From RYN-431 sp036388295 (GTDB taxonomy: Bacteria; Planctomycetota; Phycisphaerae; Tepidisphaerales; Tepidisphaeraceae), in contig DASVSC010000087.1 of the NCBI GenBank assembly GCA_036388295.1, positions 1 to 51,628 on the forward strand: a DNA stretch of 51,628 bases. Direction: 5' to 3'. The notes under the pieces were generated by a model. The model saw only the letters and a list, made by a program, of their open reading frames with translations, was not told the DNA's origin and searched no databases. Below are positions 32,089 through 39,878 of the stretch, piece after piece; the first letter of the stretch is position 1; the number at the start of each line of letters is the position of its first letter. A program made the position numbers and the translations under genes.

Positions 32089-33009
32089 ATGTTGTTCGAC
32101 ACGTTGGAAATGCTGGAGTCCCGCCGTCTGCTCGCCGCCACCCTGACCTCCGCCACGCTTAACAATGACGGCGTCGTCGTCCTCACCGGATCGGCGCAGG
32201 GGGATGAGGTTCAGGTCGCCCTGTTCAGCCGACGCCGGGCCCAGATCATTGACGGCGGCGAAGTGGTGCTGACGTTCCGGTTGGCCGCGGCGAAAAGCCT
32301 GAGCTTCACCGGCGGCGCCGGCTCCGACACGCTGTCGATGGGCCGCGTGCCGTTGCCGCTGAACGCCGACGGCGGCGACGGCGCTGACTCCTTCAGCGCC
32401 AGCCGCGGCGGGGCGTTCGACGATTCCTTGCTCGGCGGCAGCGCCAACGACTACCTGTTCGGCGGCCCCGGCAACGACCGCATCGAAGGCGGCGGCGGCG
32501 ACGACCAACTGCACGGCGACGAAGGCAACGACTACCTGATCGCGCTCTCCGACAGCAGCGGCGACGACACCATCCTCGGCGGCCCCGGCGAAGACACCGT
32601 CGACTTCTCCAACTACAACCGTGGCGTCACCCTCAGCATCGGCGCTCGCTCGCCCGGCGTTCTTCAAATCGATGACCGCGTCAGCGGCCAAGTCGAAATC
32701 ATTCGCGCGACCGGCTATTCCGACCGCATCAACAACATCAGCGGCGACGCCCTGACTGTCTACCTCGGCCGCGGCTTCGACCGCTACACCGGCGGCCGCG
32801 CCGCCGAAACCGTGTACGGCGGCCGCGGCGACGACACCATCGCCACCGCCGGCGCTGAAGACACTATTTTTGACACCGAAGGCACCAACACCCTCAGCGG
32901 CGGTCGCGACCGCGACACCGCGTTCGTCCGCGGCAATGCCGACGGCATCGAAGCGATCGAAATCGTCCGCGACGTCGATGAGGACGAGAACTTCTCGCCG
33001 AATGCGTGA
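32089..33009 (+). CDS. LEPR-XLL-type protein with RTX-like repeats
   Basis: 306 residues from the ATG at 32089, with AAAGGAG 8 bases upstream. The N-terminal LEMLESRRLLAA is the planctomycete LEPR-XLL-like motif. Calcium-binding-type repeats follow (GGAGSDTLS, GGSANDYLF, GGPGNDRIEG, GGGGDDQLHG, DEGNDYLI, GGPGEDTVDF, GGRGDDTIAT). The C-terminus is acidic. A secreted or cell-surface calcium-binding structural protein is the best guess. It shares its plan with 24508-25800 but not close sequence identity, so they are paralogous in architecture. Confidence 0.86.
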   Translation: MLFDTLEMLESRRLLAATLTSATLNNDGVVVLTGSAQGDEVQVALFSRRRAQIIDGGEVVLTFRLAAAKSLSFTGGAGSDTLSMGRVPLPLNADGGDGADSFSASRGGAFDDSLLGGSANDYLFGGPGNDRIEGGGGDDQLHGDEGNDYLIALSDSSGDDTILGGPGEDTVDFSNYNRGVTLSIGARSPGVLQIDDRVSGQVEIIRATGYSDRINNISGDALTVYLGRGFDRYTGGRAAETVYGGRGDDTIATAGAEDTIFDTEGTNTLSGGRDRDTAFVRGNADGIEAIEIVRDVDEDENFSPNA

Positions 33010-33017
33010 GAGGGGTT

Positions 33018-33064
33018 GAGGCGTAAGGGAGAGGCGTAAGGGGAGAGGCGTGAGGCGTAAGGAA
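33018..33064. repeat. short direct repeats, GAGGCGTAAGG units
   Basis: Four imperfect copies of GAGGCGTAAGG (about 13 bp each) follow the repeat-protein gene directly. A reverse-oriented partial copy (CACGCCTCG) occurs at about 33107-33115. It sits between convergent genes. Confidence 0.75.
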
Positions 33065-33117
33065 GAAAAGCAGACGGCGATAAACCGCCGACGTCCCTCT
33101 TCCCATCACGCCTCGAT

Positions 33118-34098
33118 TCACCTCGCCCGCTGGTACTGTGGCCGCTGTGACAACTCGACCAGTTTCGACCACGCGCGCATCGCCTGCACGCTGAGCAGCG
33201 CCAGCGGGAGCAGTGACAGCACGATCAGCGCCGGCCATCGGCCGACGTAGCCGCCGACGAAGCCGGCGTCGTAGACGATCAGCCAGAGCAGGCCGTACAG
33301 CATGATCTGCCGGCCCGCCTGGCGCGGGTCGCGGTGACGCAGCCGTAGCGTGACCGCGAAGGCCGTGAACGTGACCGCTGCGGCCGCTGCGTAAAACAGG
33401 GGCGGCCGCACCCACAGCGCGTCGACCCACCGCAGGCCCTCCGGCAGCCGCGACAACGGCTCGGCCACGAAAATGGCGACCGCTGCCAGCAGCCCGCTCA
33501 GCACCGCCAGCCAGTGCCGCAGCGTCAGGCGCGGGCGCTTGCCTTCGAGGTGATAGCAGACGGTCGACAGGATCGTCACGTGCGTGAGCAGCACGATCGG
33601 GTGCCACGGAATCGTCAGGTCCGGCGCGGCGATGGCGGCGTGCACGCCACGGACCAGGCCCAGCGTCAGCAGGCCCGGGGCAACCAGGTATTTGCCGGCA
33701 AAGTCATAGAACGCGATCAAGCCGAGCGTCAGCGCCAGCACCGGCAGGCTGTGCCACTGGTGCGGCTTGATCGCCACCATGGCCCCGCCCGCCGCCAGCG
33801 CCAGCACCGCCAGGCCGATGCACACGGCGCGCGCCGTCGCCACGCTGATGCGCCCCGACGGCAGCGGTCGCCCCGGCGCCAGTTGGCTGTCGCGCCGCCG
33901 GTCGATCAGGTCGTTCAGCGTCATGCCGAAGGTGTAGAGCGCGATCGACGCGACAGTGACCGCCGCCGCGTAGCCGGGGGTGATCGGTTCGCCCGTCGCG
34001 CGGCGGTGCAGCAGCATGGCCGCCCATCCGTCGCCGACGGCGGTGAAGACCAGTGCGATGCGCGTGAACTGCAGGAGCGTGAGCAGGCGGGGGAACAC
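33118..34098 (-). CDS. UbiA-family prenyltransferase-like membrane protein
   Basis: 326 residues from a GTG at 34098 (VFPRLLTLLQFTRIALVF). About eight transmembrane helices are seen. The first Asp-rich motif, NDLIDRRRDSQLAPGRPLPSG (N62, D63, D66, D70), is canonical for UbiA prenyltransferases, which attach isoprenoid chains to aromatic acceptors. The usual second Asp-rich motif is not evident: YHLEGKRPRLT sits about where it should be, so activity or acceptor may differ (EboC-like relatives are possible). The frame is open to 34266, but that extension is encoded by a palindromic repeat and is probably not part of the protein. Confidence 0.8.
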   Translation of the reverse strand: MFPRLLTLLQFTRIALVFTAVGDGWAAMLLHRRATGEPITPGYAAAVTVASIALYTFGMTLNDLIDRRRDSQLAPGRPLPSGRISVATARAVCIGLAVLALAAGGAMVAIKPHQWHSLPVLALTLGLIAFYDFAGKYLVAPGLLTLGLVRGVHAAIAAPDLTIPWHPIVLLTHVTILSTVCYHLEGKRPRLTLRHWLAVLSGLLAAVAIFVAEPLSRLPEGLRWVDALWVRPPLFYAAAAAVTFTAFAVTLRLRHRDPRQAGRQIMLYGLLWLIVYDAGFVGGYVGRWPALIVLSLLPLALLSVQAMRAWSKLVELSQRPQYQRAR

Positions 34099-34157
34099 GC
34101 GCGGATTGTCGAATGCGACGCGGCGAATGTCGAATGTTGCATGACCAAGCAAGCTGG

Positions 34158-34247
34158 TGGCCGCGGGTGTAAACCCGCGCGAATCTGCTGCGGGCGTAAT
34201 GCCGTTCACCGCGTTACGGTTTTCGCGCGGGTTTACACCCGCGGCCA
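34158..34247. repeat. VNPRE-type palindromic element, copy 5
   Basis: 90 bp with almost perfect arms (34158-34186 and 34219-34247; core GCGGGTGTAAACCCGCG). It is flanked on both sides by short CATTCGACATTCG-type repeats in opposite orientation (34121-34137 and 34268-34287), so one repeat seems nested in another. It lies between the UbiA and ribH genes. Confidence 0.88.
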
Positions 34248-34310
34248 CAGGGTCGAATACTTCCACTCACGACATTCGACATTCGATAACTGACCTTCCA
34301 CAATCGCCCC

Positions 34311-34790
34311 ATGAGCACGCAGCACCCGATCGCCGTTCCCGTCGACCTGCCGCCCGGCGTGCGCGTCGGCGTGGTGGCCGCCCGATTCAATGCCGAAATC
34401 GTCGATGAATTGCTCCGCGGCTGCGCCGCCCGTCTGCAGGAACGCGGCGTCGCGACGGCGGACATTGACGTGCACCGCGTGCCCGGTGCGTTCGAACTGC
34501 CGGTAATCGCCAAACTGCTAGCGACGCACGCCGACGTGGCCGCCGTCGTCTGCCTCGGCTGCGTCGTTCGCGGCGACACCCCGCACTTCGATTACGTCGC
34601 CGGCGAAACCGCCCGCGGCATTATGCAGGTGAGCATCGATACCGGCGTCCCCGTCATCTTCGGCGTGCTGACGACCAACACCCAGCAACAAGCCTTAGAT
34701 CGCGCCGGCGGTGTCCACAGCCACGCCGGCGTAAACGCCGCAGACGCGGCAGTGGAAATGATCGCGCTGGCGATGAAGATTGTCGCCTGA
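34311..34790 (+). CDS. ribH: 6,7-dimethyl-8-ribityllumazine synthase
   Basis: RibH condenses 5-amino-6-ribitylaminouracil with dihydroxybutanone phosphate, the penultimate step of riboflavin synthesis. It forms 60-mer or pentamer shells. The protein has 159 residues. The substrate-binding motifs ARFNAEIVDEL (F26), PGAFELP (58-64) and the catalytic histidine in GDTPHFDYV (H92) are present. The C-terminal GGVHSHAGVNAA replaces the usual GGKAGNKG-like segment. The gene stands alone, with no other rib genes near. Confidence 0.95.
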   Translation: MSTQHPIAVPVDLPPGVRVGVVAARFNAEIVDELLRGCAARLQERGVATADIDVHRVPGAFELPVIAKLLATHADVAAVVCLGCVVRGDTPHFDYVAGETARGIMQVSIDTGVPVIFGVLTTNTQQQALDRAGGVHSHAGVNAADAAVEMIALAMKIVA

Positions 34791-35072
34791 CACGCACCGC
34801 CGCAACGTCCACTGCCGACCTGCCGGATAGTCTTCCGCTGATGGGACGGTCCGCCGAATCCCTAGGCGGCGTCAGGAAATGCCCTATAGCCTTATTGGTC
34901 GTCCCGCACCATTACGGCTCCTACATTCGATCCAGTCGTTTCAGCTTCACGGCACCCGCACGGCGTTTGCCGTGTGCGTGGTGCTGAGACGCGAACATTT
35001 CGCCGGGATGATGTCGCCGCTCGAAGTTCGGGCGATCAGGCCCGGTCGTTCAGGGAAGACAGGAGTTTCGAA

Positions 35073-36722
35073 ATGCAACCGAGTCACTACGTACGCACGG
35101 TCGCCACCGCGGCCATTCTCTCGTTAGCCGCAGGCTGTCAAAGCACCGGCCCGGGCACGGCTCAAACGACCGGTCAAGGCACCGGCGTCAGCCAGACCCG
35201 TGGCGGCGACGCCCCAGCCCAGCAGGTGCAGACCAACCGGCGCGACGGCGGCACCGACCGCGTCACCCGCGGCGGCACGCTCACCAGCTCGCTGGCCTAC
35301 CCGACCGGCGAACGCGAGACCAGCGTCGTTATGCTGGAAGTCGACTCCCCCCAGCAGGTCCGCCTCGGCCAGCCCTACCAGTACAAGGTGCGGCTCACGA
35401 ACCTGACCGACACGCCCCTGCACGGCGTGCAAGTGCGTGACATCGGCCACAGCGCCGGCAACGCCACCACCCGCCCCGCCAACACCGCTAACGCGAATGC
35501 CATGGCCGGCGGCAATGCCACCGGCGCCGGCGCCACCGTGCACGCCATCGGCGAGGGCCGCTCGGTCTTCGCCGTCGACGTGATCGGCCCGAAGCAGATG
35601 CGCGAACAGACCGTCACCGCCACCGCCGACGAACGCGGCACCGCCTCGCAGTGCCTGGCCGTCAGCTATGAGCCCACCCTGTGCGTCGGCGTCCAAGTCG
35701 TCGAGCCGCAGATCGCCCTGACCAAGACCGGCCCCGAAGCCGTCTCGATCTGCCAGGACATCAACTACACCTACACCGTCACCAACACCGGCACCGGCGT
35801 CGCCCGCGGCGTGCGGGTGACCGACCAGCTGCCCGAAGGCCTGATGCTGGCCCAGGGCGCAGGCCGCACCATTACGCTGGACGCCGGCGACCTCGCCCCG
35901 AATCAGCCCAAGCAGCTGACCGCCCGCGTCCGCGCCGGCCAGACCGGCCGCTTCGCCAGCCGCGCGACGGCCAAGGGCGCAGACGTCGAAGTCGCCAGCC
36001 GCGAAGTCGCCACGACCGTGCGTGCCCCGGTCCTGGAAGTCAACGTCGAGGCCCCGCAGGCCCGCTACGTCGGCGAGGCCGTCGATTACCGCGTGACCGT
36101 CCGCAACACCGGCGACGGCGCGAGTGACAAAACCACACTCCGCCTCGAAGCCGTCAACGCCGGCGAGCGGCCCGCGGCCATCGACCTCGGTGCCATTCCC
36201 GCCGGCCAGCAGGTCACCCGCGTCGTCAGCCTGCGGGCCGGCCGACAGGCGGGCAACCTCGGCCTGACTGCCACCGCCGAGGACCCGTGTGCCAAGCCCG
36301 CGCGTGACATGGCCCAGGTCGCCATCCGCTCGATCCCCGCACTGCAGCTCGAGTGCATCGACGGCGAAGACCCCGTCCGCGTCGGCGCGAACACGACCTA
36401 CACCATCACCGTCCGCAACGAAGGCAGCGGCCCCGATCAGAACGTCACGCTCAAAGGCACGCTGCCCCCGCAGATGACGTTCGTCAGCGCCGGCGCCAGT
36501 AACCCGACGCAGGTCAGCGCTGATGGCAAGAACATCACGTTCGGCCCGGTCGCCACGCTGCCGGCCGGCCAGGTCGCCACCTGGACGATCACGGTCAAAG
36601 CCGACGCGCCGGCCGACGCCCAGTTCTACCTCGAACTGACCGCCGCCTCACTGACCAGCCCGGCCTTCGAAAGCGAGCCGACAAAGATCCTCCCCAGCGA
36701 CGCCGCCACCGGCACGCCGTAA
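35073..36722 (+). CDS. DUF11-repeat lipoprotein
   Basis: 549 residues from the ATG at 35073 (AGGAG 7 bases upstream). The lipobox LSLAAGC puts the lipid anchor on Cys22. After a Gly/Thr/Gln-rich linker the body contains four DUF11/TIGR01451-type Ig-like repeats, seen from the recurring YTYTVTNTGTG, YRVTVRNTGDG and YTITVRNEGSG strands and the first YKVRLTNLTD. Such proteins are common in planctomycetes and related phyla (OmcB-like) and are thought to give structure to the envelope. Few cysteines are present, so it is not of the disulfide-linked OmcB type. A hairpin lies shortly after its stop. Confidence 0.86.
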   Translation: MQPSHYVRTVATAAILSLAAGCQSTGPGTAQTTGQGTGVSQTRGGDAPAQQVQTNRRDGGTDRVTRGGTLTSSLAYPTGERETSVVMLEVDSPQQVRLGQPYQYKVRLTNLTDTPLHGVQVRDIGHSAGNATTRPANTANANAMAGGNATGAGATVHAIGEGRSVFAVDVIGPKQMREQTVTATADERGTASQCLAVSYEPTLCVGVQVVEPQIALTKTGPEAVSICQDINYTYTVTNTGTGVARGVRVTDQLPEGLMLAQGAGRTITLDAGDLAPNQPKQLTARVRAGQTGRFASRATAKGADVEVASREVATTVRAPVLEVNVEAPQARYVGEAVDYRVTVRNTGDGASDKTTLRLEAVNAGERPAAIDLGAIPAGQQVTRVVSLRAGRQAGNLGLTATAEDPCAKPARDMAQVAIRSIPALQLECIDGEDPVRVGANTTYTITVRNEGSGPDQNVTLKGTLPPQMTFVSAGASNPTQVSADGKNITFGPVATLPAGQVATWTITVKADAPADAQFYLELTAASLTSPAFESEPTKILPSDAATGTP

Positions 36723-36747
36723 ACGACAGCCCAGCGTCAACGCACCA

Positions 36748-36784
36748 CACGCGGCCGTGCCCCTCACCAGGGCACGGCCGCGTG
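36748..36784 (+). terminator. 15-bp perfect hairpin after DUF11 lipoprotein
   Basis: 36748-36762 and 36770-36784 are perfect inverse copies with a 7-base loop, 26 bases after the stop. There is no T run, so it may work as an mRNA 3' stabiliser or a Rho-assisted terminator. It marks the edge between core genes and the integron arm. Confidence 0.65.
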
Positions 36785-36903
36785 GCGTTAATTGAAGTCA
36801 GCAACAACAGAGCAACAAACGCACCGCACAAACTGGCCGGCGCCTCTGGATCAGAAACGTAGCCGGTACTCCAAAGGCGCGAGCTAGAGGTGGAGGTGGA
36901 TTA

Positions 36904-36953
36904 GCAACGACGTTCAAGGGCCAGTGACGGTCCACTGCAGCGGGTGGTTGTGC
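36904..36953 (-). other. attC I-1 (shortest, divergent)
   Basis: About 50 bp. The R'' side and L'' side (CCGCTGCAGTGGACCG) match the family, but the other half is changed and shortened (GCAACGACGTTCAAGGGCC). It is the distal end of arm I and belongs to the cassette at 36969-37265. It may be partly degenerate. Confidence 0.7.
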
Positions 36954-36968
36954 GGGCAACCGGGAACG

Positions 36969-37265
36969 CTACAGCCGCGCTTTGCCGAACCACACCGCCA
37001 ACCCAATAGCGACCAGCAATAAGGGAATGTAGCCCCACCGGACGAAAAACAGGTCGACAGCATTTGGGCTAACCGGGCGTCGCAATAAAATGACCGTTAC
37101 GCCCACCCAGAACGCGATCATGGCGCAACCACCGGCCGAGGCGATCTTACCTCCGTCAAGAATCAACGACAGAAACACGGTCAGGAACAACTGCAGCACC
37201 ACAGCCGTCCAAATGGCCCGCCGATAAGACGCATGGAGAGCGAATGTGGTGGTCCCTGCCCGCAT
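36969..37265 (-). CDS. cassette ORF, small membrane protein
   Basis: 98 residues with three hydrophobic helices (about 16-38, 44-62, 74-93). No family recognised. The start ATG (37265-37263) is the ATG inside the attC I-2 right core GTTATGC, so attC supplies the start codon. There is no Shine-Dalgarno sequence of its own, and initiation would depend on the attC sequence or on read-through from upstream. It is the last cassette of arm I. Confidence 0.72.
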   Translation of the reverse strand: MRAGTTTFALHASYRRAIWTAVVLQLFLTVFLSLILDGGKIASAGGCAMIAFWVGVTVILLRRPVSPNAVDLFFVRWGYIPLLLVAIGLAVWFGKARL

Positions 37266-37360
37266 AACGCAAATCCGTTCAGTGGCCGGGACCAGCCGAG
37301 TAACCTTCTGGCCTAAGCACCCTGACGCCGGGGCCGGTCCACTGCAGCGTGTGGTTATGC
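37262..37360 (-). other. attC I-2
   Basis: 99 bp. It has both cores (GCATAAC and GTTATGC), the L boxes CAGTGGCCGG/CCGGTCCACTG and a longer loop. It separates cassettes 36969-37265 and 37370-37552. Confidence 0.88.
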
Positions 37361-37369
37361 CGCAACCTG

Positions 37370-37552
37370 CTAACGCCGCCGCTTGGCTAGCCACCATTCT
37401 GACACGCCGATCATGACGATACACGCGATCAGCAACGACCAGCCGTATACCGTTTCAGCACGGCTCCGGCCCTGAAAGATCAGGTGGAGCGCGGCACCAA
37501 TCTCGATGAACCAAGCGATTGCGAGTGTTGTTCGAAGCGCCCATCGATCCAC
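37370..37552 (-). CDS. cassette ORF, 60-residue membrane protein
   Basis: 60 residues starting at a GTG (37552). Two hydrophobic helices (about 8-26, 36-54) and a basic tail WWLAKRRR. The ATG in the preceding attC core opens a five-codon frame (MPHGA) whose TAA lies directly before this GTG in the same frame, an arrangement that allows stop-start re-initiation. Unknown family. Because it is so short, there is some chance it is not translated. Confidence 0.55.
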   Translation of the reverse strand: MDRWALRTTLAIAWFIEIGAALHLIFQGRSRAETVYGWSLLIACIVMIGVSEWWLAKRRR

Positions 37553-37566
37553 TTACGCACCGTGTG

Positions 37567-37623
37567 GCATAACGCAAATCCATTCAGTGGCCGGGGCCGG
37601 TCTGCTGCAGCGGGTGGTTATGC
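37567..37623 (-). other. attC I-3 (57 bp)
   Basis: 57 bp: the same R and L boxes as its neighbours, but the central variable loop is missing, so the L boxes are almost adjacent. This is at the lower length limit usually given for attC sites. The 184-residue cassette protein reads into it. Confidence 0.88.
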
Positions 37624-38138
37624 GACGACGGAAACGCTGCTGCACCGCATTCCGGGCACAGCTCCGGCGTGGCCCGAAGATCATAGCCGCAATGGGTACA
37701 TCCACCACCCCTTCGGGCATACCTTCGTCTCATCCATAATGCCGACCAGCCAAGGCTTGGCAATGATGACACAACAATCAAAAACCAATAAGGCACTTCA
37801 AGAGCGACGTACCGACGGGACGGCGACGGGCCCCGAGGTATCTCGTTATTCCACACGAACCCCGCTCGCTCATACCAAGGAAAGATCCACGGGATTTGAA
37901 CGTTGGCCGGCATAGGTTCAGCCCTCCACTGCCAACCAATCGGGCCGGCTGAGAACGGGGGCTGTCGCGTGAAACGTAAGGTTCCATTGCCCGACCGGAG
38001 CGACAGTCGGCGCTCCGAGCCGTATCTGTAAACGCCGTCAATCACCCAGCGACTACGAATCCAGAAAACTGCTAAAAGGATCGCGATCAGGGCGGAGACG
38101 ATTGCAGCGGAGGCGAAGAGGCGTCGCATTCGTTGCAT
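37584..38138 (-). CDS. cassette ORF, membrane protein with CxxCGYDLRATP zinc ribbon
   Basis: 184 residues. Transmembrane helices lie at about 10-28 and 117-135, and a four-cysteine zinc ribbon CTHCGYDLRATPELCPEC (C147, C150, C161, C164) is of a type widespread in planctomycetes. The start ATG is the one within the attC I-4 core (GTAATGC variant). The last dozen residues (NHPLQQTGPGH) are encoded by attC I-3, and the stop TGA comes from its L' box (CACTGA). It is the largest cassette protein here and suggests that cassettes are recruited from the host's own phylum. Confidence 0.8.
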   Translation of the reverse strand: MQRMRRLFASAAIVSALIAILLAVFWIRSRWVIDGVYRYGSERRLSLRSGNGTLRFTRQPPFSAGPIGWQWRAEPMPANVQIPWIFPWYERAGFVWNNEIPRGPSPSRRYVALEVPYWFLIVVSSLPSLGWSALWMRRRYARRGGGCTHCGYDLRATPELCPECGAAAFPSSHNHPLQQTGPGH

Positions 38139-38234
38139 TACGCAAATCCGTTCAGTGGCTGGGGCCGACCGGGAAGACCTTCTGGCCTGAACAACCCGAC
38201 GCCGGGGCCGGTCTGCTGCAGCGGGTGGTTATAT
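38135..38234 (-). other. attC I-4
   Basis: 100 bp. The right core is GTAATGC in place of GTTATGC, and the L boxes are CAGTGGCTGG/CCGGTCTGCTG with two changes. It belongs to the cassette at 38238-38489. Confidence 0.86.
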
Positions 38235-38237
38235 GGC

Positions 38238-38489
38238 CTATCGTTCGGCCGCCCATCCCAACGCAAACAAGCCGCCGCCGACCAACGAACAAACTATTCC
38301 AAGTGCGATCGATGCCAAAGACCCGATTCCGACAATGACCAAAGCGTTTTGGTTCGGGACGGCACTGTTGCCGGCTAGAAAATGGTAGAGGGCTTCGCCG
38401 CCGACACGCACCAAAAGGGGTAACAACAATCCCAACGCCATCAGCGTCAGTCCGGTGATCTTCAAGAACTTAACGATCACGTCAGCCAT
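38238..38489 (-). CDS. cassette ORF, two-helix membrane protein
   Basis: 83 residues. Two long hydrophobic helices (about 8-30, 52-76) flank a loop with GNSAVPNQN. The start is the ATG at 38489, inside the GTTATATG sequence of the attC I-5 core. There is no separate ribosome site. The stop lies 4 bases before attC I-4. Unknown family. Confidence 0.7.
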   Translation of the reverse strand: MADVIVKFLKITGLTLMALGLLLPLLVRVGGEALYHFLAGNSAVPNQNALVIVGIGSLASIALGIVCSLVGGGLFALGWAAER

Positions 38490-38588
38490 ATAACGCAAAA
38501 CCGTTCAGTGGCCGGGGCCGGCCGGTGGACTTAACTGGCCTGCACAGCGACGACGCCGGTGCCGGTCCACTGCAGCGGGTGGTTATCC
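38488..38588 (-). other. attC I-5
   Basis: 101 bp with R boxes ATATAAC/GTTATCC and L boxes CAGTGGCCGG/CCGGTCCACTG. It belongs to the cassette at 38606-38947. Confidence 0.88.
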
Positions 38589-38605
38589 GCCGCGTCGGTG
38601 AACCG

Positions 38606-38947
38606 TTACCGCCAGTATTCTGCCACATCTCGCGGCGCAACGCCCGCAGAAAGGTCGTCGCGCGAAGCCCATGCTTTCATGTATTGACGAAGCGGCCTCT
38701 TGGTGCCGAGACAGAACTGTACTTTGTCTCCCGGCCGGACAAGGCCACGAAGCATCCGCATCCAGCGAGACGACGACCGAAGCCGGTTCACTAAGATTGC
38801 TTCGGTGTCCGACGCATTCAACCCGGCCGGAATATATGTGCAGACATTAAGTAAATGTCCATCGAAGGTAGGGCGAAAATCCGTTGCCGTGATAAACCCG
38901 GTCGGGAATCGGACGCGGTACAGAACATTGACAAGCGCGTAACGCAT
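38606..38947 (-). CDS. cassette ORF, soluble protein of unknown function
   Basis: 113 residues with no membrane helix. It begins MRYALVNVLYRVRFPTGF, and the middle contains FDGHLLNVCTYIPAGLNASDTE and RPGDKVQFCLGTKR. The beta-rich pattern suggests a small globular domain. The start ATG (38947) is 5 bases beyond the attC I-6 core. No relative recognised. Confidence 0.68.
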   Translation of the reverse strand: MRYALVNVLYRVRFPTGFITATDFRPTFDGHLLNVCTYIPAGLNASDTEAILVNRLRSSSRWMRMLRGLVRPGDKVQFCLGTKRPLRQYMKAWASRDDLSAGVAPRDVAEYWR

Positions 38948-38952
38948 GAGGC

Positions 38953-39053
38953 GGATAACGCAAATCTGTTCAGTGGCCGGGACCGGCCGGGAGACTTAAC
39001 TGGCCTGCACAGCGACGACGCCGGAGCCGGTCCACTGCAGCGGCTGGTTATGC
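38953..39053 (-). other. attC I-6
   Basis: 101 bp. R boxes GGATAAC/GTTATGC and L boxes as in I-5, with one change in the spacer (GCGGCTG). Its central part is nearly the same as in I-5, so the two are close relatives. Confidence 0.88.
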
Positions 39054-39072
39054 GGCAGACCAGCGGACCGAC

Positions 39073-39426
39073 TTACCAGATTCTGATCATATCGCTTCCG
39101 TGCGCTCGAGCGAAGGCAACGGCTTGTAGAAAGATGCTGATGCGCTCGCGAAGATAATTACCGCCGCCCTCGCCCCAGCCGAGTTCCGAGGTGATTTCGT
39201 TAGCATGCTGGTCCACCAAACGACATTGACTTTCAAACTTTGAAAACTGTTCTCGAGGCACAAATAGATTGCTCTTGATCTCAGCCAGCAAAGGCGACCA
39301 TTTTGCGATAGCATTGGTCCCCCAAACGGTGTGTCGCCAAGCCTCTGATCCAGCCGGGCCGTAGAAGTGGCGATCGGAGGTGCCGTCAGTGACTGCAGGA
39401 TCATCAACAGTGATGACGAGGCTCAC
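39073..39426 (-). CDS. cassette ORF, soluble protein of unknown function
   Basis: 117 residues from a GTG at 39426, with AGGAGG just upstream. It begins MSLVITVDDPAVTDGTSDR and ends in FLQAVAFARAHGSDMIRIW. It is mixed alpha/beta, with no signal or helix hairpin. The attC ATG upstream opens a separate 12-codon frame that overlaps this start in another frame and ends at a TGA, a leader-ORF arrangement. No family recognised. Confidence 0.65.
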   Translation of the reverse strand: MSLVITVDDPAVTDGTSDRHFYGPAGSEAWRHTVWGTNAIAKWSPLLAEIKSNLFVPREQFSKFESQCRLVDQHANEITSELGWGEGGGNYLRERISIFLQAVAFARAHGSDMIRIW

Positions 39427-39438
39427 GTTCCTCCTGCG

Positions 39439-39547
39439 GCATAACGCAAAACCGTTCAGTGGCCGGGGCCGGCCGGGAAACCCAACTGGCCGCATGGCCG
39501 AAGCGACCCCGACGCCGGGGCCGGTCCACTGCAGCGGGTGGTTATAT
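39439..39547 (-). other. attC I-7
   Basis: 109 bp. R boxes GCATAAC/GTTATAT and L boxes CAGTGGCCGG/CCGGTCCACTG. The loop includes ACTGGCCGCATGGCC, shared with I-8. It belongs to the cassette at 39564-39863. Confidence 0.88.
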
Positions 39548-39563
39548 GGCGGCCGGCCGACTT

Positions 39564-39863
39564 TCAAGTGCCATAAACCTCTTTGCCACAAAACGGGCAC
39601 ACAGACTGTTTTGCCCAGCTGGTCGTATCAAGGCCATGATGGCTTCCCCACTGACAAAGCGGAGCATCATCAACCCAATCCTCGTTCGGCACTGGGCAAA
39701 CGAGTTGCAGCTCCCAGCCGCCGTCCTCCGCGTGACTCGCATTCATTAGCACTCGGCGGAACTCAGGATTTGGCTCTTCGCCGTTCGTTGAAGCGTAGAA
39801 CAGCTCTGCGAACTGCTTCTCAGTGAGGCCTCGGAGATATTCGATCACGGCTTCGCGGTCCAA
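39564..39863 (-). CDS. cassette ORF, soluble protein with C-terminal CxxC
   Basis: 99 residues from a TTG at 39863, with GGAGGA 6 bases upstream (a GTG at 39848 overlaps the stop of the upstream leader frame and is an alternative). The N-terminus DREAVIEYLRGLTEKQFAEL is helical. The C-terminus has VCPFCGKEVYG, half of a zinc ribbon. The attC ATG opens an 11-codon leader frame across the start region. Function unknown. Confidence 0.65.
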   Translation of the reverse strand: MDREAVIEYLRGLTEKQFAELFYASTNGEEPNPEFRRVLMNASHAEDGGWELQLVCPVPNEDWVDDAPLCQWGSHHGLDTTSWAKQSVCPFCGKEVYGT

Positions 39864-39878
39864 CGGGTTTCCTCCGCC

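Noticed and set aside
34099..34266. N-terminal extension of the UbiA frame (VAAGVNPRE...RGFTPAA)
   Set aside because: It is encoded by a palindromic repeat, the helix-rich protein starts at the GTG 34098, and the extension would put a polar repeat peptide before the first helix. It remains possible but is less likely.
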